A stretch of DNA of 64,000 bases from Sphingomonas kaistensis (GCF_036884275.1 NZ_CP145607.1:1475001-1539000); one strand, 5' to 3'; shown: positions 10,141-20,242, numbered from the stretch's first letter. Made by a program: numbers and translations. The notes: generated from the letters alone by a model not told the origin.

Positions 10141-10755
10141 TTAGCGCGAATAGAATTCGATCACGAGGTTCGGTTCCATGCGGACCGGATAAGGCACCTC
10201 GTCGAGGGTCGGCACGCGGGTGTAGGTCACCTTGGTGTTGCCGTCCGGCGTGACATATTCGGGAATGTCGCGCTCGGCCAGGCTCTGCGCTTCCATGACC
10301 AGCGCCATTTCCTGCGCCTTGGGGCCGAGCTCGATCACCTCGCCGACGTTCACGCGGCGGCTGGCGATGTTGCACTTCACGCCGTTGACGCGGATGTGTC
10401 CGTGGCTGACGAGCTGGCGGGCAGCCCAGATCGTCGGCGCGAACTTGGCGCGGTAGACGATCATGTCGAGGCGGCGCTCGAGCAGGCCGATAAGGTTCTG
10501 CGACGCGTCGCCCTTCATCTTGCTGGCTTCAAAGAAGGTCCGCTTGAACTGCTTCTCGGTGACGTCACCGTAATAGCCCTTGAGCTTCTGCTTGGCGCGC
10601 AGCTGGATGCCGAAGTCCGACATCTTGCCCTTACGGCGCTGTCCGTGCTGGCCGGGGCCATATTCGCGCTTGTTAACCGGGCTCTTGGGCCGTCCGAAGA
10701 CGTTCTCGCCCATGCGGCGGTCGAGCTTGTACTTGGCGCTGGAGCGCTTCGACAT
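10141..10755 (-). CDS. rpsD: 30S ribosomal protein S4
   Basis: 204 aa, the usual S4 length. The N-terminus '[19 protein letters not shown]' and '[13 protein letters not shown]' are alphaproteobacterial S4 hallmarks. The S4 RNA-binding domain is visible around '[20 protein letters not shown]' and 'SHGHIRVNG'. It nucleates assembly of the 30S body and binds 16S rRNA. It stands alone here, not in an alpha operon, as is usual for alphaproteobacteria. Confidence 0.97.
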   Translation of the reverse strand: MSKRSSAKYKLDRRMGENVFGRPKSPVNKREYGPGQHGQRRKGKMSDFGIQLRAKQKLKGYYGDVTEKQFKRTFFEASKMKGDASQNLIGLLERRLDMIVYRAKFAPTIWAARQLVSHGHIRVNGVKCNIASRRVNVGEVIELGPKAQEMALVMEAQSLAERDIPEYVTPDGNTKVTYTRVPTLDEVPYPVRMEPNLVIEFYSR

Positions 10756-10917
10756 TGGTATTCCTTCAATTGCGTTTCAGTCGTGTTCCGGAACCGCGCT
10801 GCTTGCTGACAGGTCAGGGCAGGGCCACCGCTTCACCGGAGTGCGGAGCCAATTGCGGAGGCGCGCCCCTAGGCGAAGGGGTTGCGAAGGTCAAGCCGGG
10901 AGGCCATGGCCGCAGGC

Positions 10918-11226
10918 ATGAGCGAACCCCTCGATCCCGAAGATTGCACCACCATGCCCGAGGTCCGCGCCGGCGTCGACGAGGTTGACCGCGCCATCGT
11001 CGACCTGCTCGCGCTGCGCTTCGGCTACATGGAAGCCGCCGCACGCATCAAGCCCGGCCGCGAAGCGGTGCGGGACGAAGCGCGCAAGGCGCAGGTGCTG
11101 GCGAATGTCGATGCAGCGGCCGACGAAGCGGGGCTCGACCGGAGCCTGATTGCCGGCCTCTACGAGCAATTGATCGAAGCCTCGATCGCTTACGAATTCG
11201 AGGAGTTCGACCGGATCCGCGGCTGA
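10918..11226 (+). CDS. chorismate mutase (AroQ class)
   Basis: About 102 aa from ATG 10918; ATG 10906 would add four residues, and a GGGAGG at 10898-10903 is closer to that one. Converts chorismate to prephenate for Phe/Tyr synthesis. The AroQ pattern is clear: 'VRAGVDEVDRAIVDLLALRFGYMEAAARIK', 'VRDEARKAQVLANV' and '[19 protein letters not shown]'. All-helical and without a regulatory or dehydratase domain, so it is a stand-alone enzyme. Its 3' end overlaps the convergent trmJ by 37 bp. Confidence 0.88.
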   Translation: MSEPLDPEDCTTMPEVRAGVDEVDRAIVDLLALRFGYMEAAARIKPGREAVRDEARKAQVLANVDAAADEAGLDRSLIAGLYEQLIEASIAYEFEEFDRIRG

Positions 11227-11930
11227 GCGATGGCGCGGATGATCCCCCGCACCGCCTTCAGTTCGCGGCTCGACCAGCCCGGCTTGGTGAAAATGGTTCG
11301 GATGGTGTTGCGTGTGGCGTGAATGCGCTCGGGCGGATTGAAGTAGTTCACCTGGGCCAGATAGCCGTCGAGATGCTCGATCAGCCCGTCGAGCTCGGCC
11401 TGCGGGGCGCGGGGCTCGACCTCGAAGCGGGTCGGCTGCACCAAGGTCGCCTGCCGTGACCATTCATAGGCGAGCAGGATCACCGCTTGCGCAAGGTTGA
11501 GGCTCCCGAACTCGGGATTGATCGGCACGGTGACGATATGGCTGGCGAGAACCACGTCCTCGGTCGCAAGGCCTGAGCGTTCCGGGCCGAACAGGATAGC
11601 GGAGCGACCGGGCTGGCCGTGGATCGCCTGCGCCATTTCCTCGGGCCCAACCACCGGGGTTACGATGTCGCGCTTGCGGACGGTTGAGGCGAAGACTTGG
11701 CTGCAGTCGGCGAGTGCTTCCGCCACGGTGTCGTACAGTTGCGCCCGTTCGAGCACGAGGTCGGCGCCGCTGGCCGCAGGGCCGGCGTCGGGGTTGGGCC
11801 AGCCGTCGCGTGGAGCGACGATGCGCATTTCGGTCAGGCCGAAGTTCAACATCGCCCGTGCTGCCTTGCCGATATTCTGGCCGAGTTGCGGGCGGACCAG
11901 GACGATGATCGGCGGCGGGGCGCTGCTCAC
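11190..11930 (-). CDS. trmJ: tRNA (cytidine/uridine-2'-O-)-methyltransferase TrmJ
   Basis: 246 aa SpoU-class (SPOUT) methyltransferase. Motif 1 is '[19 protein letters not shown]', motif 2 '[15 protein letters not shown]', motif 3 '[22 protein letters not shown]' with '[13 protein letters not shown]' seen. These make the knotted SAM site and specify TrmJ, which 2'-O-methylates position 32 of tRNAs. It follows nrdR with an ATGA overlap (11927-11930), indicating translational coupling. Confidence 0.9.
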   Translation of the reverse strand: MSSAPPPIIVLVRPQLGQNIGKAARAMLNFGLTEMRIVAPRDGWPNPDAGPAASGADLVLERAQLYDTVAEALADCSQVFASTVRKRDIVTPVVGPEEMAQAIHGQPGRSAILFGPERSGLATEDVVLASHIVTVPINPEFGSLNLAQAVILLAYEWSRQATLVQPTRFEVEPRAPQAELDGLIEHLDGYLAQVNYFNPPERIHATRNTIRTIFTKPGWSSRELKAVRGIIRAIAQPRIRSNSSNS

Positions 11931-12397
11931 AGCAATTTGCCCGGCTCGGGTGGTTCGCCCACTTCCTCGGCGATTTCGGCGAAGTCGCTGGCTTCGGAGA
12001 AGTCGCGATAGATGGAGGCGAAGCGGATGTAGGCGACGTGGTCGAGGGTCTTCAAACCCGCCATCACCTTTTCGCCGATCTCCTCGACCCGAACCTCGTC
12101 GCCGCGGGTTTCGAGCTGGCGCTGGATGCCGGACACCAGGCGCTCGATCTTTTCGGGGCTGATGTCCCGCTTGGCGCTGGCATGGCCGATGGCACGGGAA
12201 AGCTTGGCCCGGTCGAACGCCTCACGCCGGCCGTCGCGCTTGATCACCACCAGATCGCGCAACTGGATCCGCTCGAATGTCGTGAAGCGGGCCGCGCAGC
12301 CGTCGCATTGACGGCGCCGGCGGATTGCGGCGCCGTCTTCCGACGAGCGGCTGTCCTTCACCTGCGAACTGAGATCACCGCAAAAGGGACAGCGCAT
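11927..12397 (-). CDS. nrdR: transcriptional repressor NrdR
   Basis: 156 aa. The N-terminal zinc ribbon uses C3-x2-C6 ('MRCPFCGD') and C31-x2-C34 ('QCDGCAARF'). An ATP-cone domain follows with '[16 protein letters not shown]'. NrdR senses dATP/ATP and represses ribonucleotide reductase genes. It sits between glyA and trmJ; glyA-nrdR proximity is common in proteobacteria and fits nucleotide and one-carbon metabolism. Confidence 0.95.
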   Translation of the reverse strand: MRCPFCGDLSSQVKDSRSSEDGAAIRRRRQCDGCAARFTTFERIQLRDLVVIKRDGRREAFDRAKLSRAIGHASAKRDISPEKIERLVSGIQRQLETRGDEVRVEEIGEKVMAGLKTLDHVAYIRFASIYRDFSEASDFAEIAEEVGEPPEPGKLL

Positions 12398-12398
12398 T

Positions 12399-13706
12399 TC
12401 AGTCCTGGTAGATCGGGAAGCGGGCGCACAGCGCCCGGACGCGCTCGTTCACTTGGCGCTCGACCGCGCCGTTGCCGTCGACGCCATTGGCCTTGAGGCC
12501 ATCAAGCACGTCGGCGACCATGTCGGCAATCTCGCGGAATTCGGCCTCGCCGAAGCCGCGAGTGGTGCCGGCGGGCGAACCGACGCGGATGCCGCTGGTC
12601 TTGAGCGGGGGCAGTGGATCGAACGGGATGCCGTTCTTGTTGCAAGTAATACCGGCGCGCTCGAGGCTTTCGTCGGCGTCCTTGCCGGTGATGCCGAGCG
12701 GGCGGAGGTCGACCAGCGCGAGGTGCGTGTCGGTCCCGCCGGCGACGAGATCGGAACCGCGTTCCTTGAGGCGGCCGGCGAGAGCCTGGGCGTTGGCGAT
12801 GACCGCGCGGGCGTATGTCTTGAAATCGGGCTGGAGCGCTTCGCCGAAGGCGACCGCCTTGGCGGCGATGACGTGCATCAGCGGACCGCCCTGAAGGCCG
12901 GGGAAGACCGCCGAGTTGATCTTCTTCGCGATCGCTTCGTCATCGGTCATCACCATGCCGCCGCGCGGGCCGCGCAGGGTCTTGTGGGTGGTGGTGGTGA
13001 CGACATGCGCGTGACCAAAGGGCGAGGGGTGGGCTCCGGCGGCGACGAGGCCGGCGAAGTGGGCCATGTCGACCATCAGATAGGCACCGACCTTGTCGGC
13101 GATCGCGCGGAAGCGGGCGAAATCGAGGATGCGCGGGTAAGCTGAGCCGCCGGCGATGATGAGCTTCGGCTTATGCTCCAGCGCAAGGCGCTCGACGCCG
13201 TCGAAGTCGACCAGATGGTCCTCCTCACGCACGCCATATTGCACCGCGTTGAACCACTTGCCCGACTGCGCCGGGGGGGCGCCGTGGGTGAGGTGGCCGC
13301 CGGCAGCGAGACTCATGCCGAGGATGGTGTCTCCGGGCTGCAGCAGGGCGAGGAACACCGCGCCGTTGGCCTGCGCGCCCGAATGCGGCTGGACGTTGAC
13401 GAAGCCGCAGCCGAACAATTGCTTGGCGCGGTCGATGGCGAGCTGCTCGACCGCGTCCGAGGGATGGCAGCCCTGATAATAACGGCGGCCGGGATAGCCT
13501 TCGGCATATTTGTTGGTGAAGACCGAGCCCTGCGCTTCGAGAACCGCGCGGCTGACGATGTTTTCCGACGCGATCAGCTCGATCTGGGTCTGCTCGCGCT
13601 TCAGTTCGTCGCCGACGGCGGCGGCGACCGCGGGGTCGGCCTCGGCAAGGGCGCGGGTGAAGAAGCCCTGCGGCTGGACGTCGTTCAGATTGGCGGCGGT
13701 GGCCAT
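12399..13706 (-). CDS. glyA: serine hydroxymethyltransferase
   Basis: 435 aa, full length. PLP enzyme interconverting serine and glycine with tetrahydrofolate. The Schiff-base lysine is K242 in '[15 protein letters not shown]'; '[20 protein letters not shown]', '[16 protein letters not shown]' and '[11 protein letters not shown]' are family landmarks. It lies 3 bp downstream of rpiB and 1 bp upstream of nrdR, so rpiB-glyA-nrdR-trmJ is probably one transcript. Confidence 0.97.
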   Translation of the reverse strand: MATAANLNDVQPQGFFTRALAEADPAVAAAVGDELKREQTQIELIASENIVSRAVLEAQGSVFTNKYAEGYPGRRYYQGCHPSDAVEQLAIDRAKQLFGCGFVNVQPHSGAQANGAVFLALLQPGDTILGMSLAAGGHLTHGAPPAQSGKWFNAVQYGVREEDHLVDFDGVERLALEHKPKLIIAGGSAYPRILDFARFRAIADKVGAYLMVDMAHFAGLVAAGAHPSPFGHAHVVTTTTHKTLRGPRGGMVMTDDEAIAKKINSAVFPGLQGGPLMHVIAAKAVAFGEALQPDFKTYARAVIANAQALAGRLKERGSDLVAGGTDTHLALVDLRPLGITGKDADESLERAGITCNKNGIPFDPLPPLKTSGIRVGSPAGTTRGFGEAEFREIADMVADVLDGLKANGVDGNGAVERQVNERVRALCARFPIYQD

Positions 13707-13709
13707 GGG

Positions 13710-14150
13710 TCAGTCTCCGGTTGGCGCGGAAAGGAGGTCGACGCGGGCGGCGTGGCGGCCCCCGGCGAAGGGGGTGTCGAGGAAGGCGCTGACGCAGGCC
13801 TTGGCAAGGTCGATGCCGGTCAGCCGGGCGCCAAGCGCAAGGACGTTGGCGTCGTTATGCTCGCGGGCGAGCGCGGCCGACAGCGGCTCGTTGACCAGCG
13901 CGCAGCGGCAGGCGGGATTGCGATTGACCGCGATCGAGATGCCGATGCCCGAGCCGCAGATCGCGATGCCGCGCTCCGCCTTGCCGGCGGCGATCGCCTC
14001 GCCCAGCAGCTTGCCGAAGCGCGGATAATCGACGCTTTCCGGGCCGTTGGTACCGAGATCGAGAACGTAGTTTCCAGCCTCGCGCAGCCAGTCGCGAAGC
14101 TGGTCCTTGAGGCCGACACCGGCATGGTCCGAGGCGAGCGCGATGATCAC
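13710..14150 (-). CDS. rpiB: ribose 5-phosphate isomerase B
   Basis: 146 aa RpiB/LacAB-family isomerase interconverting ribose 5-phosphate and ribulose 5-phosphate. Begins 'MIIALASDHAGVGLKDQL' (the DHAG motif) and has the catalytic cysteine C65 in 'GIAICGSGIGISIAVNR'. 'CRCALVNEPLSAALAREHNDANVLALG' is also typical. First gene of the rpiB-glyA-nrdR-trmJ run. Confidence 0.94.
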   Translation of the reverse strand: MIIALASDHAGVGLKDQLRDWLREAGNYVLDLGTNGPESVDYPRFGKLLGEAIAAGKAERGIAICGSGIGISIAVNRNPACRCALVNEPLSAALAREHNDANVLALGARLTGIDLAKACVSAFLDTPFAGGRHAARVDLLSAPTGD

Positions 14151-14381
14151 CGGGCGCCCCTAGCAAGCCGGGCGAGGAGATGCCATCGGGCTTGGGAGTG
14201 GAACGGGCGGACAGGCGAAAAAGACATAGGGTCCACTTCGTCCACTTCGCCCCAATTTGGGTCACTCTCGCTGGGTGCTGCAGGGGTGAAGAGGGGCGAG
14301 GAAAGCATTGCCCGGCCCTAGCAAAAGGTTGGTCCGTAGGACAGGCTGGCCTTCGCTTCCGTGGCATTGCATGAATGGGCG

Positions 14382-14816
14382 ATGCGCGTTCCCTTGTCAG
14401 CCCTGTTGCTCGGCCTTGCCGGGCTGATCCCGCCGATCGGACTGACCGCGGGGGCCCTGCTCGACCTCGGACTGTTTGCGCCTTCGATGCCCGGCTTTGT
14501 CCTGACCTATGCCGCGATCATCCTGAGCTTCCTTGGGGGCACGTGGTGGGGGTTCGTCAGCAGAGCTGAACGGCCGAGTGCGTTTTTGCTTGCCGTGTCG
14601 GTGCTGCCGGCGCTGGCGGGCTGGGCGGCGATCTTCTCCTTCCAGCCGCCGGCGGCGCTGTTCGCTCTGGCCGGGGCGCTGATCGCGGTCCTGGCGGTCG
14701 ACTGGCTGCTAGTGCGGCGACGGCTCGCTCCGCGCTGGTGGATGCAACTGCGAATACCGCTAAGCGTCGGCCTCGCGTTGTGCTGTGGTCTGAGCGGGTG
14801 GGCGCTGATACGCTGA
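14382..14816 (+). CDS. DUF3429 membrane protein
   Basis: 144 aa with about five hydrophobic helices. It contains 'YAAIILSFLGGTWWGF', the most conserved segment of the DUF3429 family, an uncharacterised inner-membrane family. ATG 14382 is preferred; GTG 14361 would add seven non-hydrophobic residues. The function is unknown. The 230 bp before it hold a tandem GTCCACTTC repeat but no recognised element. Confidence 0.75.
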   Translation: MRVPLSALLLGLAGLIPPIGLTAGALLDLGLFAPSMPGFVLTYAAIILSFLGGTWWGFVSRAERPSAFLLAVSVLPALAGWAAIFSFQPPAALFALAGALIAVLAVDWLLVRRRLAPRWWMQLRIPLSVGLALCCGLSGWALIR

Positions 14817-14848
14817 CGCGCAGGCGGGACTGACAAGGGTGGGTATTG

Positions 14849-15625
14849 GTGGGTAAGCGATCGGGCGAGGTTGTCGTTCTTCTGACTGCAACGGTGTCGC
14901 CGAGTAGCACGATGCCCGGCTCGGCGAATAACGATGCCGCGATTCGACGCGATGAGTATCTAAAGGCCCTGTCCCACTATCTCGCCCAGCCAGACGACAT
15001 CATTCAGTCGGTCGTGATCCTCGAGAATTCGGGCGCGTCCGCTGAGCCGTTTCGAGCGCTTTACGAGAACAGCGGATCGGCCAAATCCTTCGCATTCATC
15101 AATACGACGGCCGATTATGACCACACGCGGGGCAAGGGCTTCGGCGAATTCCTGATGATCGATGCCGGGATGAAGCAACTCGTCGAGGGCGGTCGGTTCT
15201 CGACAGAAGCAAAATTCTGGAAGGTGACCGGGCGCCATCACGTGCTCAACATCTCGGACATGATCCGCACCGCGCCCGAGACATATGATCTCTATTGCGA
15301 TCTTCGCAACGTGCCCCTGATCGGCGAGCGACTGGGCGGCAATCGCTGGATGGATCTGCGCGTCCTGTCATTCAGTATTGCAGGATACCGGCACTTTTTC
15401 GAAGGGCGCTATGATGGCGGATTTACGCTCGAAAAGCCGTTTTTCGAACGCGCTTATGCGGCATGGCGGCAGGATCCGAAAGGCATTGTCCCACGCTTCC
15501 GCATTCAGCCGGTGCTGAGGGGCACCAACGGCCGGACCGGGGAAAGTTATTCGAGCCCGTCCTACCTGCGCAAGGAGCGTCTACGCGCCCTCATGCGTCG
15601 CCTAGCACCCCGGCTCTGGCTGTAG
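14849..15625 (+). CDS. uncharacterised protein, possibly GT-A-like glycosyltransferase
   Basis: 258 aa from GTG 14849 (AAGGGTGGG upstream; TTG 14846 is possible). Starts 'EVVVLLTATVSPSS', followed by 'YLKALSHYLAQ', 'VVILENSG', 'GKGFGEFLMIDAGM' and 'FWKVTGRHHVLN'. This order recalls small predicted glycosyltransferases of surface-polysaccharide loci, where a TATI-like start, an ENSG element and a K(I/V)TGRY element recur. No signal peptide or membrane helix is seen. It stands apart from the capsule genes. The family assignment is from memory of the motif pattern only. Confidence 0.45.
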   Translation: MGKRSGEVVVLLTATVSPSSTMPGSANNDAAIRRDEYLKALSHYLAQPDDIIQSVVILENSGASAEPFRALYENSGSAKSFAFINTTADYDHTRGKGFGEFLMIDAGMKQLVEGGRFSTEAKFWKVTGRHHVLNISDMIRTAPETYDLYCDLRNVPLIGERLGGNRWMDLRVLSFSIAGYRHFFEGRYDGGFTLEKPFFERAYAAWRQDPKGIVPRFRIQPVLRGTNGRTGESYSSPSYLRKERLRALMRRLAPRLWL

Positions 15626-15637
15626 CGCGACCGGCGG

Positions 15638-16852
15638 CTAGGCCGCCTGCCGCATCTCCAGCCGGTCCCAGATTTCGGCGAGCGCGCCGGTCAGCTCGTC
15701 CTGCATTTCCGCCGTGTGGGTCGGACCGGGGGTAAAGCGCAGGCGCTCAGTGCCGCGGGGGACGGTCGGGTAATTGATCGGCTGGACGTAGAAACCGTAT
15801 TCGGCGAGCAGGATGTCGCTGATCCGCTTGGCCTTGACCGGGCAGCCGACTAGCAGCGGCACGATGTGGGTGACGCTTTCCATCACCGGCAGGCCAGCGT
15901 CAGCAAACTTGCGCTTGAGCATCGCGGCGGCGGCCTGCTGGCCGGCGCGTTCTTCGGCGGAGGCCTTGAGGTGACGCACGCTGGCGAGCGCGCCGGCGAC
16001 CAGCACCGGCGATAGCGACGTGGTAAAGATAAAGCCCGGCGCGTAGCTGCGGATGCAGTCGACGATGTTCTGGTCGGCCGCGATATAGCCGCCCATCACG
16101 CCGAAGGCCTTGCCGAGTGTGCCTTCGATGATGGTCACCCGGTCGGCGACCGCATCGCGTTCCGAAATGCCTCCACCGCGCGCGCCGTACATGCCTACGG
16201 CGTGCACTTCGTCGAGATAGGTCAGTGCGCCAAACCGGTCGGCAAGATCGCAGATGGCGGCGATGGGGGCGACGTCGCCGTCCATCGAATAAACGCTCTC
16301 AAACGCGATCAGCTTGGGCCGGTCCGGGTCTTCAGCCTCAAGCAATTCCTCGAGATGGGCGAGGTCGTTGTGGCGGAAGATCTTCTTCTCGCAGCCTGAA
16401 TTCTTGATGCCAGCGATCATGCTCGCGTGATTGAGCTCGTCGGAGAAGATGATGCAGTTGGGGAGCAGCTTGCCGAGCGTCGACAGCGCGGCTTCGTTCG
16501 ACACATAGCCCGAGGTGAACAGCAGCGCGGCCTGCTTGCCGTGAAGGTCGGCGAGCTCGGCCTCGAGAGCGACATGGTAATGCGTGTTGCCGCCGATGTT
16601 GCGGGTGCCGCCCGAGCCGGCGCCGACGTCGTGCAGCGCTTCTTCCATCGCGGCGACTACCGACGGGTGCTGGCCCATGCCGAGATAATCGTTCGAGCAC
16701 CACACGGTGATCGGCTTGGGACCGTTGTGGCCCGCGAAGCAGCGCGCATTGGGGTACGACCCCTTGTTGCGCAGGATATCGATAAAGACGCGGTAGCGCC
16801 CTTCATCGTGCAGCCGATCGATCGCTGCCTGAAAGATGGATTGGTAATCCAA
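15638..16852 (-). CDS. hemA: 5-aminolevulinate synthase
   Basis: 404 aa from TTG at 16852. C4-pathway ALAS condenses glycine with succinyl-CoA to start haem synthesis. The start is chosen because the canonical N-terminus '(M)[18 protein letters not shown]' begins there with GAGG about 6 bp upstream; the open frame continues about 23 codons further up without homology-like sequence. Landmarks are '[13 protein letters not shown]', '[17 protein letters not shown]', '[12 protein letters not shown]', and the PLP lysine K248 in '[11 protein letters not shown]'. The Shemin pathway is typical of alphaproteobacteria. Confidence 0.95.
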   Translation of the reverse strand: MDYQSIFQAAIDRLHDEGRYRVFIDILRNKGSYPNARCFAGHNGPKPITVWCSNDYLGMGQHPSVVAAMEEALHDVGAGSGGTRNIGGNTHYHVALEAELADLHGKQAALLFTSGYVSNEAALSTLGKLLPNCIIFSDELNHASMIAGIKNSGCEKKIFRHNDLAHLEELLEAEDPDRPKLIAFESVYSMDGDVAPIAAICDLADRFGALTYLDEVHAVGMYGARGGGISERDAVADRVTIIEGTLGKAFGVMGGYIAADQNIVDCIRSYAPGFIFTTSLSPVLVAGALASVRHLKASAEERAGQQAAAAMLKRKFADAGLPVMESVTHIVPLLVGCPVKAKRISDILLAEYGFYVQPINYPTVPRGTERLRFTPGPTHTAEMQDELTGALAEIWDRLEMRQAA

Positions 16853-16923
16853 AGTGTCCCTCGTGCTCGCGCGAGCCAATACAAAGACTTTGGGCACAAG
16901 GCCAATGCAAACGACTCGCAAAG

Positions 16924-17703
16924 TCAGACGTGCCGAATGTCACCCAGATTGAAGCGGGCGAGCGCCGCCGCCAATTGGACATTCGGTCCACCCCCCGTGA
17001 AGACCGCGATGCCGGGGGTTGGCTGAACCGGCCATGATTGCCCGGCGGTCAGAGAGGCGATGCGCCGCGCGATGCCAGGGCCGCCGTCGACTTGCGCGAC
17101 GCCTGGAAGCGCCTTGCCAAGCTCTTCGGCCAGCAGCGGGAAGTGCGTGCAGGCGAGCACCACCACATCCATGTCCTGACCGGTCAGCGGCGCGACAGCG
17201 TCGGCGACGGCGGCCGGATCGATCGCCTCGCCCGCCAGCTTGGCTTCGGCGAGTTGGACGAGGTCGGCCGAGCCATGGCGAAGGACCGTGCAGTCGGCGG
17301 CGAAGCGGGCGGCGAGGTCGTCGACATAGGGCTGGCGAACGGTGGCCTCGGTGCCGAGCACGCCGATGACGCGGGTCCGGCTTTGCTCGGCCGCAGGCTT
17401 GATCGCGGGAACGGTGCCGACCACCGGAATGTCGAGGGCGGCGCGGACGAAGGGCAGGGCGATGGTCGAGGCCGTGTTGCAGGCGATCACCGCCAGGCGG
17501 GGGCGGAAGCGTTCGGTCAGGCGGCCCAGCAACGCGGGGACACGCGCCGCGATCTCGGCTTCCGAACGGGTGCCATAGGGAAAGGCGGCGCTGTCGGCGA
17601 CGTAGACGATCGGCGCGGTCGGCAGCAGGGCGCGGGTGGGTTCGAGGACACTGAGGCCCCCGACACCGGAATCGAAAAAGAGAAGGGGAGCGGCGGCATC
17701 CAC
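16924..17703 (-). CDS. murI: glutamate racemase
   Basis: 259 aa. Makes D-glutamate for peptidoglycan. Both catalytic cysteines are present: C75 in 'VIACNTAST' and C185 in '[10 protein letters not shown]'. The N-terminal '[12 protein letters not shown]' and '[11 protein letters not shown]' are family marks. It is upstream of hemA on the same strand with a 71 bp gap. Confidence 0.93.
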   Translation of the reverse strand: MDAAAPLLFFDSGVGGLSVLEPTRALLPTAPIVYVADSAAFPYGTRSEAEIAARVPALLGRLTERFRPRLAVIACNTASTIALPFVRAALDIPVVGTVPAIKPAAEQSRTRVIGVLGTEATVRQPYVDDLAARFAADCTVLRHGSADLVQLAEAKLAGEAIDPAAVADAVAPLTGQDMDVVVLACTHFPLLAEELGKALPGVAQVDGGPGIARRIASLTAGQSWPVQPTPGIAVFTGGGPNVQLAAALARFNLGDIRHV

Positions 17704-17741
17704 GGCCTGCCGCGATTGGCCGCTCCCCGTCGTCAGGTCAA

Positions 17742-18476
17742 TTAGCGCGCGGAGGTCTGGCTTCGGGTCATCGCGGTCATGCCCGTCAGGAATTCGTCAC
17801 GGGTCACCCGGCCGTCCCTGTCGGCATCCAAGCCTTTCAGGCCGTTATTGCCCTCGGGGTTCGAGGCGGCATTGGCGGCATTCATGCGCAGCACGCGAAA
17901 CTTGGCCCCGCTCAATTCGGCGCCGGCAAGCACGCCGTCGTTATCGCGATCAAGAGCCGCGAAGGCTTTACGTAAGGCGCTATCGAGTTCGACCTTCTGG
18001 TTGGGCGAGCGATTAACCGTGATGACGCGAGGCGCGGCCGAAGCAGCTTGCGGGGCGGTTCCGGAAACCTGCGACCCGGACAGCAGCAAGGCGGACAGAG
18101 CGAGTATCGACATACACAAAACTCCCATCGCGATCCGGGCAGGATTGCGCCGCGAGACAGTCGCGGCAACCGGATCGACCGCACCGACCTGAGCCTCCGG
18201 TTCGCTTTGTGCCAGCTCCGACGATTGGGATACGGCCTGCCCGTACCCTTCCGCCGCCGCGAGCATCCGGGCGGCCTCCAGCGTCGAGCTGACGCCGAGT
18301 TTGGCCCGCGCCGACTTCAAGCGTTTCTCGACCGCGTGGTGCGTGATGCCGAGGTCGAGCGCGATTTCCTTGGCGGTGGCATGGGCGAGCCAGCGGTCGA
18401 GGCATTCGCGTTCCTTGGGCGTCAGCCGCGCAACGGAGGTCGCGCGCTCGTCGGTCGTCGTTCGCTGAAGCATCAT
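17742..18476 (-). CDS. LuxR-type HTH / transmembrane / EF-hand fusion protein
   Basis: 244 aa with an unusual layout. Residues 17-75 form a LuxR/GerE-type HTH ('LTPKERECLDRWLAHATAKEIALDLGI', then 'VEKRLKSARAKLGV'). Residues 114-134 form a single hydrophobic helix. The C-terminal part has two canonical 12-residue EF-hand loops, D176-x-D178-x-D180-G with E187, and D217-x-D219-x-D221-G with E228. With the DNA-binding part in the cytoplasm, the EF-hands would be periplasmic. This suggests a one-component, membrane-bound, possibly calcium-responsive regulator. The targets are unknown. Confidence 0.8.
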   Translation of the reverse strand: MMLQRTTTDERATSVARLTPKERECLDRWLAHATAKEIALDLGITHHAVEKRLKSARAKLGVSSTLEAARMLAAAEGYGQAVSQSSELAQSEPEAQVGAVDPVAATVSRRNPARIAMGVLCMSILALSALLLSGSQVSGTAPQAASAAPRVITVNRSPNQKVELDSALRKAFAALDRDNDGVLAGAELSGAKFRVLRMNAANAASNPEGNNGLKGLDADRDGRVTRDEFLTGMTAMTRSQTSAR

Positions 18477-18566
18477 GGGGTTCGATCTAGCCGGGCGGCG
18501 GGGCGCGGCAAACTGCGGTCGGCTTGTACCTTGCTCTCGCGCTTGGCGGTGTTAGGCTTTGGCGCA

Positions 18567-19157
18567 ATGTCCTCGTCCCTGCTTCTCGCCCTCGCGCTCG
18601 GCTATCTGCTGGGTTCCATTCCGTTCGGACTGATCCTGACGCGATTGTTCGGCAAGGGCGACATCCGCGCCATCGGCAGCGGCAATATCGGTGCCACCAA
18701 TGTACTTCGGACGGGATCCAAGGGGCTGGCGGCGGCGACTCTGATTCTCGATGCGCTTAAGGGCACGGCGGCGGTCTTGCTGGCTGAGTATCTATGGCCC
18801 GGAGCCGGACGGATCGCCGGCGGGGCGGCGCTGGTCGGGCATCTTTATCCCGTCTGGCTACGGTTCAAGGGCGGCAAAGGCGTCGCAACCCTGCTCGGCA
18901 TCCTGATCGGCCTCGCCTGGCCGATTGCCGCTATCTACGCCGCAGTGTGGATCGGACTGCTGCTGATGCTTCGGATCAGTTCGGTCGCGGGGATGAGCGC
19001 GGCGGTGAGCGCGCCGATCGCGGCGGCGTTGATGGGACGGCCCGAGCTCACGACCATGCTGGCGGCCTTCGCCGTGCTGGTCGTGTGGCAGCACCGCGCC
19101 AATCTCGTCCGACTGCGCGCCGGGACCGAGCCGCGGGTGGGACGGTCCAAGGCTTGA
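18567..19157 (+). CDS. plsY: acyl-phosphate glycerol-3-phosphate acyltransferase
   Basis: 196 aa integral membrane enzyme using acyl-phosphate to acylate glycerol-3-phosphate. Five hydrophobic segments are seen. Conserved cytoplasmic motifs are 'GSIPFGLILTRLFGKGDIRAIGSGNIGATNVLR', 'FKGGKGVATLLG' and 'WQHRANLVRL'. ATG 18567 starts at the expected first helix. Its TGA overlaps the TTG start of dprA. Confidence 0.93.
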   Translation: MSSSLLLALALGYLLGSIPFGLILTRLFGKGDIRAIGSGNIGATNVLRTGSKGLAAATLILDALKGTAAVLLAEYLWPGAGRIAGGAALVGHLYPVWLRFKGGKGVATLLGILIGLAWPIAAIYAAVWIGLLLMLRISSVAGMSAAVSAPIAAALMGRPELTTMLAAFAVLVVWQHRANLVRLRAGTEPRVGRSKA

Positions 19158-20242
19158 ACCCGCCCGATCTTCTCGCGCGGATCCGGCTGATCCGCAGCCA
19201 GAGCATTGGGCCCATCACGTTCCGGCAATTGCTGGCGCGGTTCGGAAGCGCCGAGGCGGCCTTGAACGCCGTGCCCGACCTTGCGACGCGCGGCGGCGGG
19301 CGCCGGCCAGCATTGTGCACCGAAGAACAGGCGGCACGGGAGATGGCGCAGGTGGAAGCGCTCGGCGGGCGCTATCTCAGCTTCGGCCAGGGATTGTATC
19401 CGCCGCTGCTGGCCGAGAGCGACAATGCGCCGCCCTTGCTGACTGCGATCGGCGACCTGTCGCTGCTCGAGCGGCCGAGCGTGGCGGTCGTCGGTGCCCG
19501 CAATGCCAGCGCTGCCGCCTGCCGCTTCGCACGGGGTCTGGCGCACGATCTCGGGCGAGAGGGCGTGGTGGTGGTGTCGGGGCTTGCGCGGGGCATCGAT
19601 GCGGCGGCGCACGAAGGCGGGTTGGCGACAGGCACCATCGGCGTGATCGCCGGCGGGCTCGACATCTTCTACCCGCCCGAGAACGAGCGGCTGCAGCGCG
19701 AGATGGCGAGCCAAGGGCTGGTGCTGGCAGAAATGCCGCCCGGCACCGAGCCGAGAGCCCGCCACTTCCCCTATCGCAACCGCATCATCGCCGGCCTGTG
19801 CCCCGCGACCCTGGTGGTGGAAGCGGCGCCACGCTCGGGCTCGCTCATCACCGCGCGGCTGGCGGGCGAGCTGGGACGCGAGGTGCTGGCGGTGCCGGGC
19901 AGTCCGCTCGATCCACGCGCACAAGGCTGCAACGGCCTGATCCGCGAAGGCGCGACTCTGGTGCAGAATGCGGCCGAGGTGCTGGAGGCGATCCGCCCAG
20001 GGCTGGGCGGCGTACGATCGGGGCGGGACCTTTTCAGCTATTCACCTGCCCTTCCTGTCGAGCCGGACGAGTCCGAGCGGTCGCGAATCGAAGAGCTACT
20101 TGGACCGTCGCCGGTTCCCGTGGACGAGATCGTCCGGCTGTCGGGGATGGAGCCCGGCGCGGTGCAACTTGTTCTCCTGGAGCTTGACCTTGCCGGGCGT
20201 CTCGACCGTCATGCTGGGGGCAAGGTCAGCCTGCAGGCGTAA
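19154..20242 (+). CDS. dprA: DNA-processing protein DprA
   Basis: 362 aa from TTG 19154, which shares TTGA with the plsY stop. Loads RecA on incoming single-stranded DNA during transformation. An N-terminal SAM-like helical part (about 1-70) is followed by the Rossmann-fold core with 'VAVVGARNASAAACR', 'VVSGLARGIDAAAH', 'GGLDIFYPPEN', 'FPYRNRIIAGL' and 'EAAPRSGSLITARLA'. A winged-helix-like C-terminus ends the protein. plsY-dprA adjacency is common in alphaproteobacteria. Confidence 0.93.
   Translation: MNPPDLLARIRLIRSQSIGPITFRQLLARFGSAEAALNAVPDLATRGGGRRPALCTEEQAAREMAQVEALGGRYLSFGQGLYPPLLAESDNAPPLLTAIGDLSLLERPSVAVVGARNASAAACRFARGLAHDLGREGVVVVSGLARGIDAAAHEGGLATGTIGVIAGGLDIFYPPENERLQREMASQGLVLAEMPPGTEPRARHFPYRNRIIAGLCPATLVVEAAPRSGSLITARLAGELGREVLAVPGSPLDPRAQGCNGLIREGATLVQNAAEVLEAIRPGLGGVRSGRDLFSYSPALPVEPDESERSRIEELLGPSPVPVDEIVRLSGMEPGAVQLVLLELDLAGRLDRHAGGKVSLQA

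Noticed and set aside
14220..14245. Tandem GTCCACTTC repeat as an operator
   Set aside because: Only two adjacent copies, with no known regulator pattern; chance is likely.
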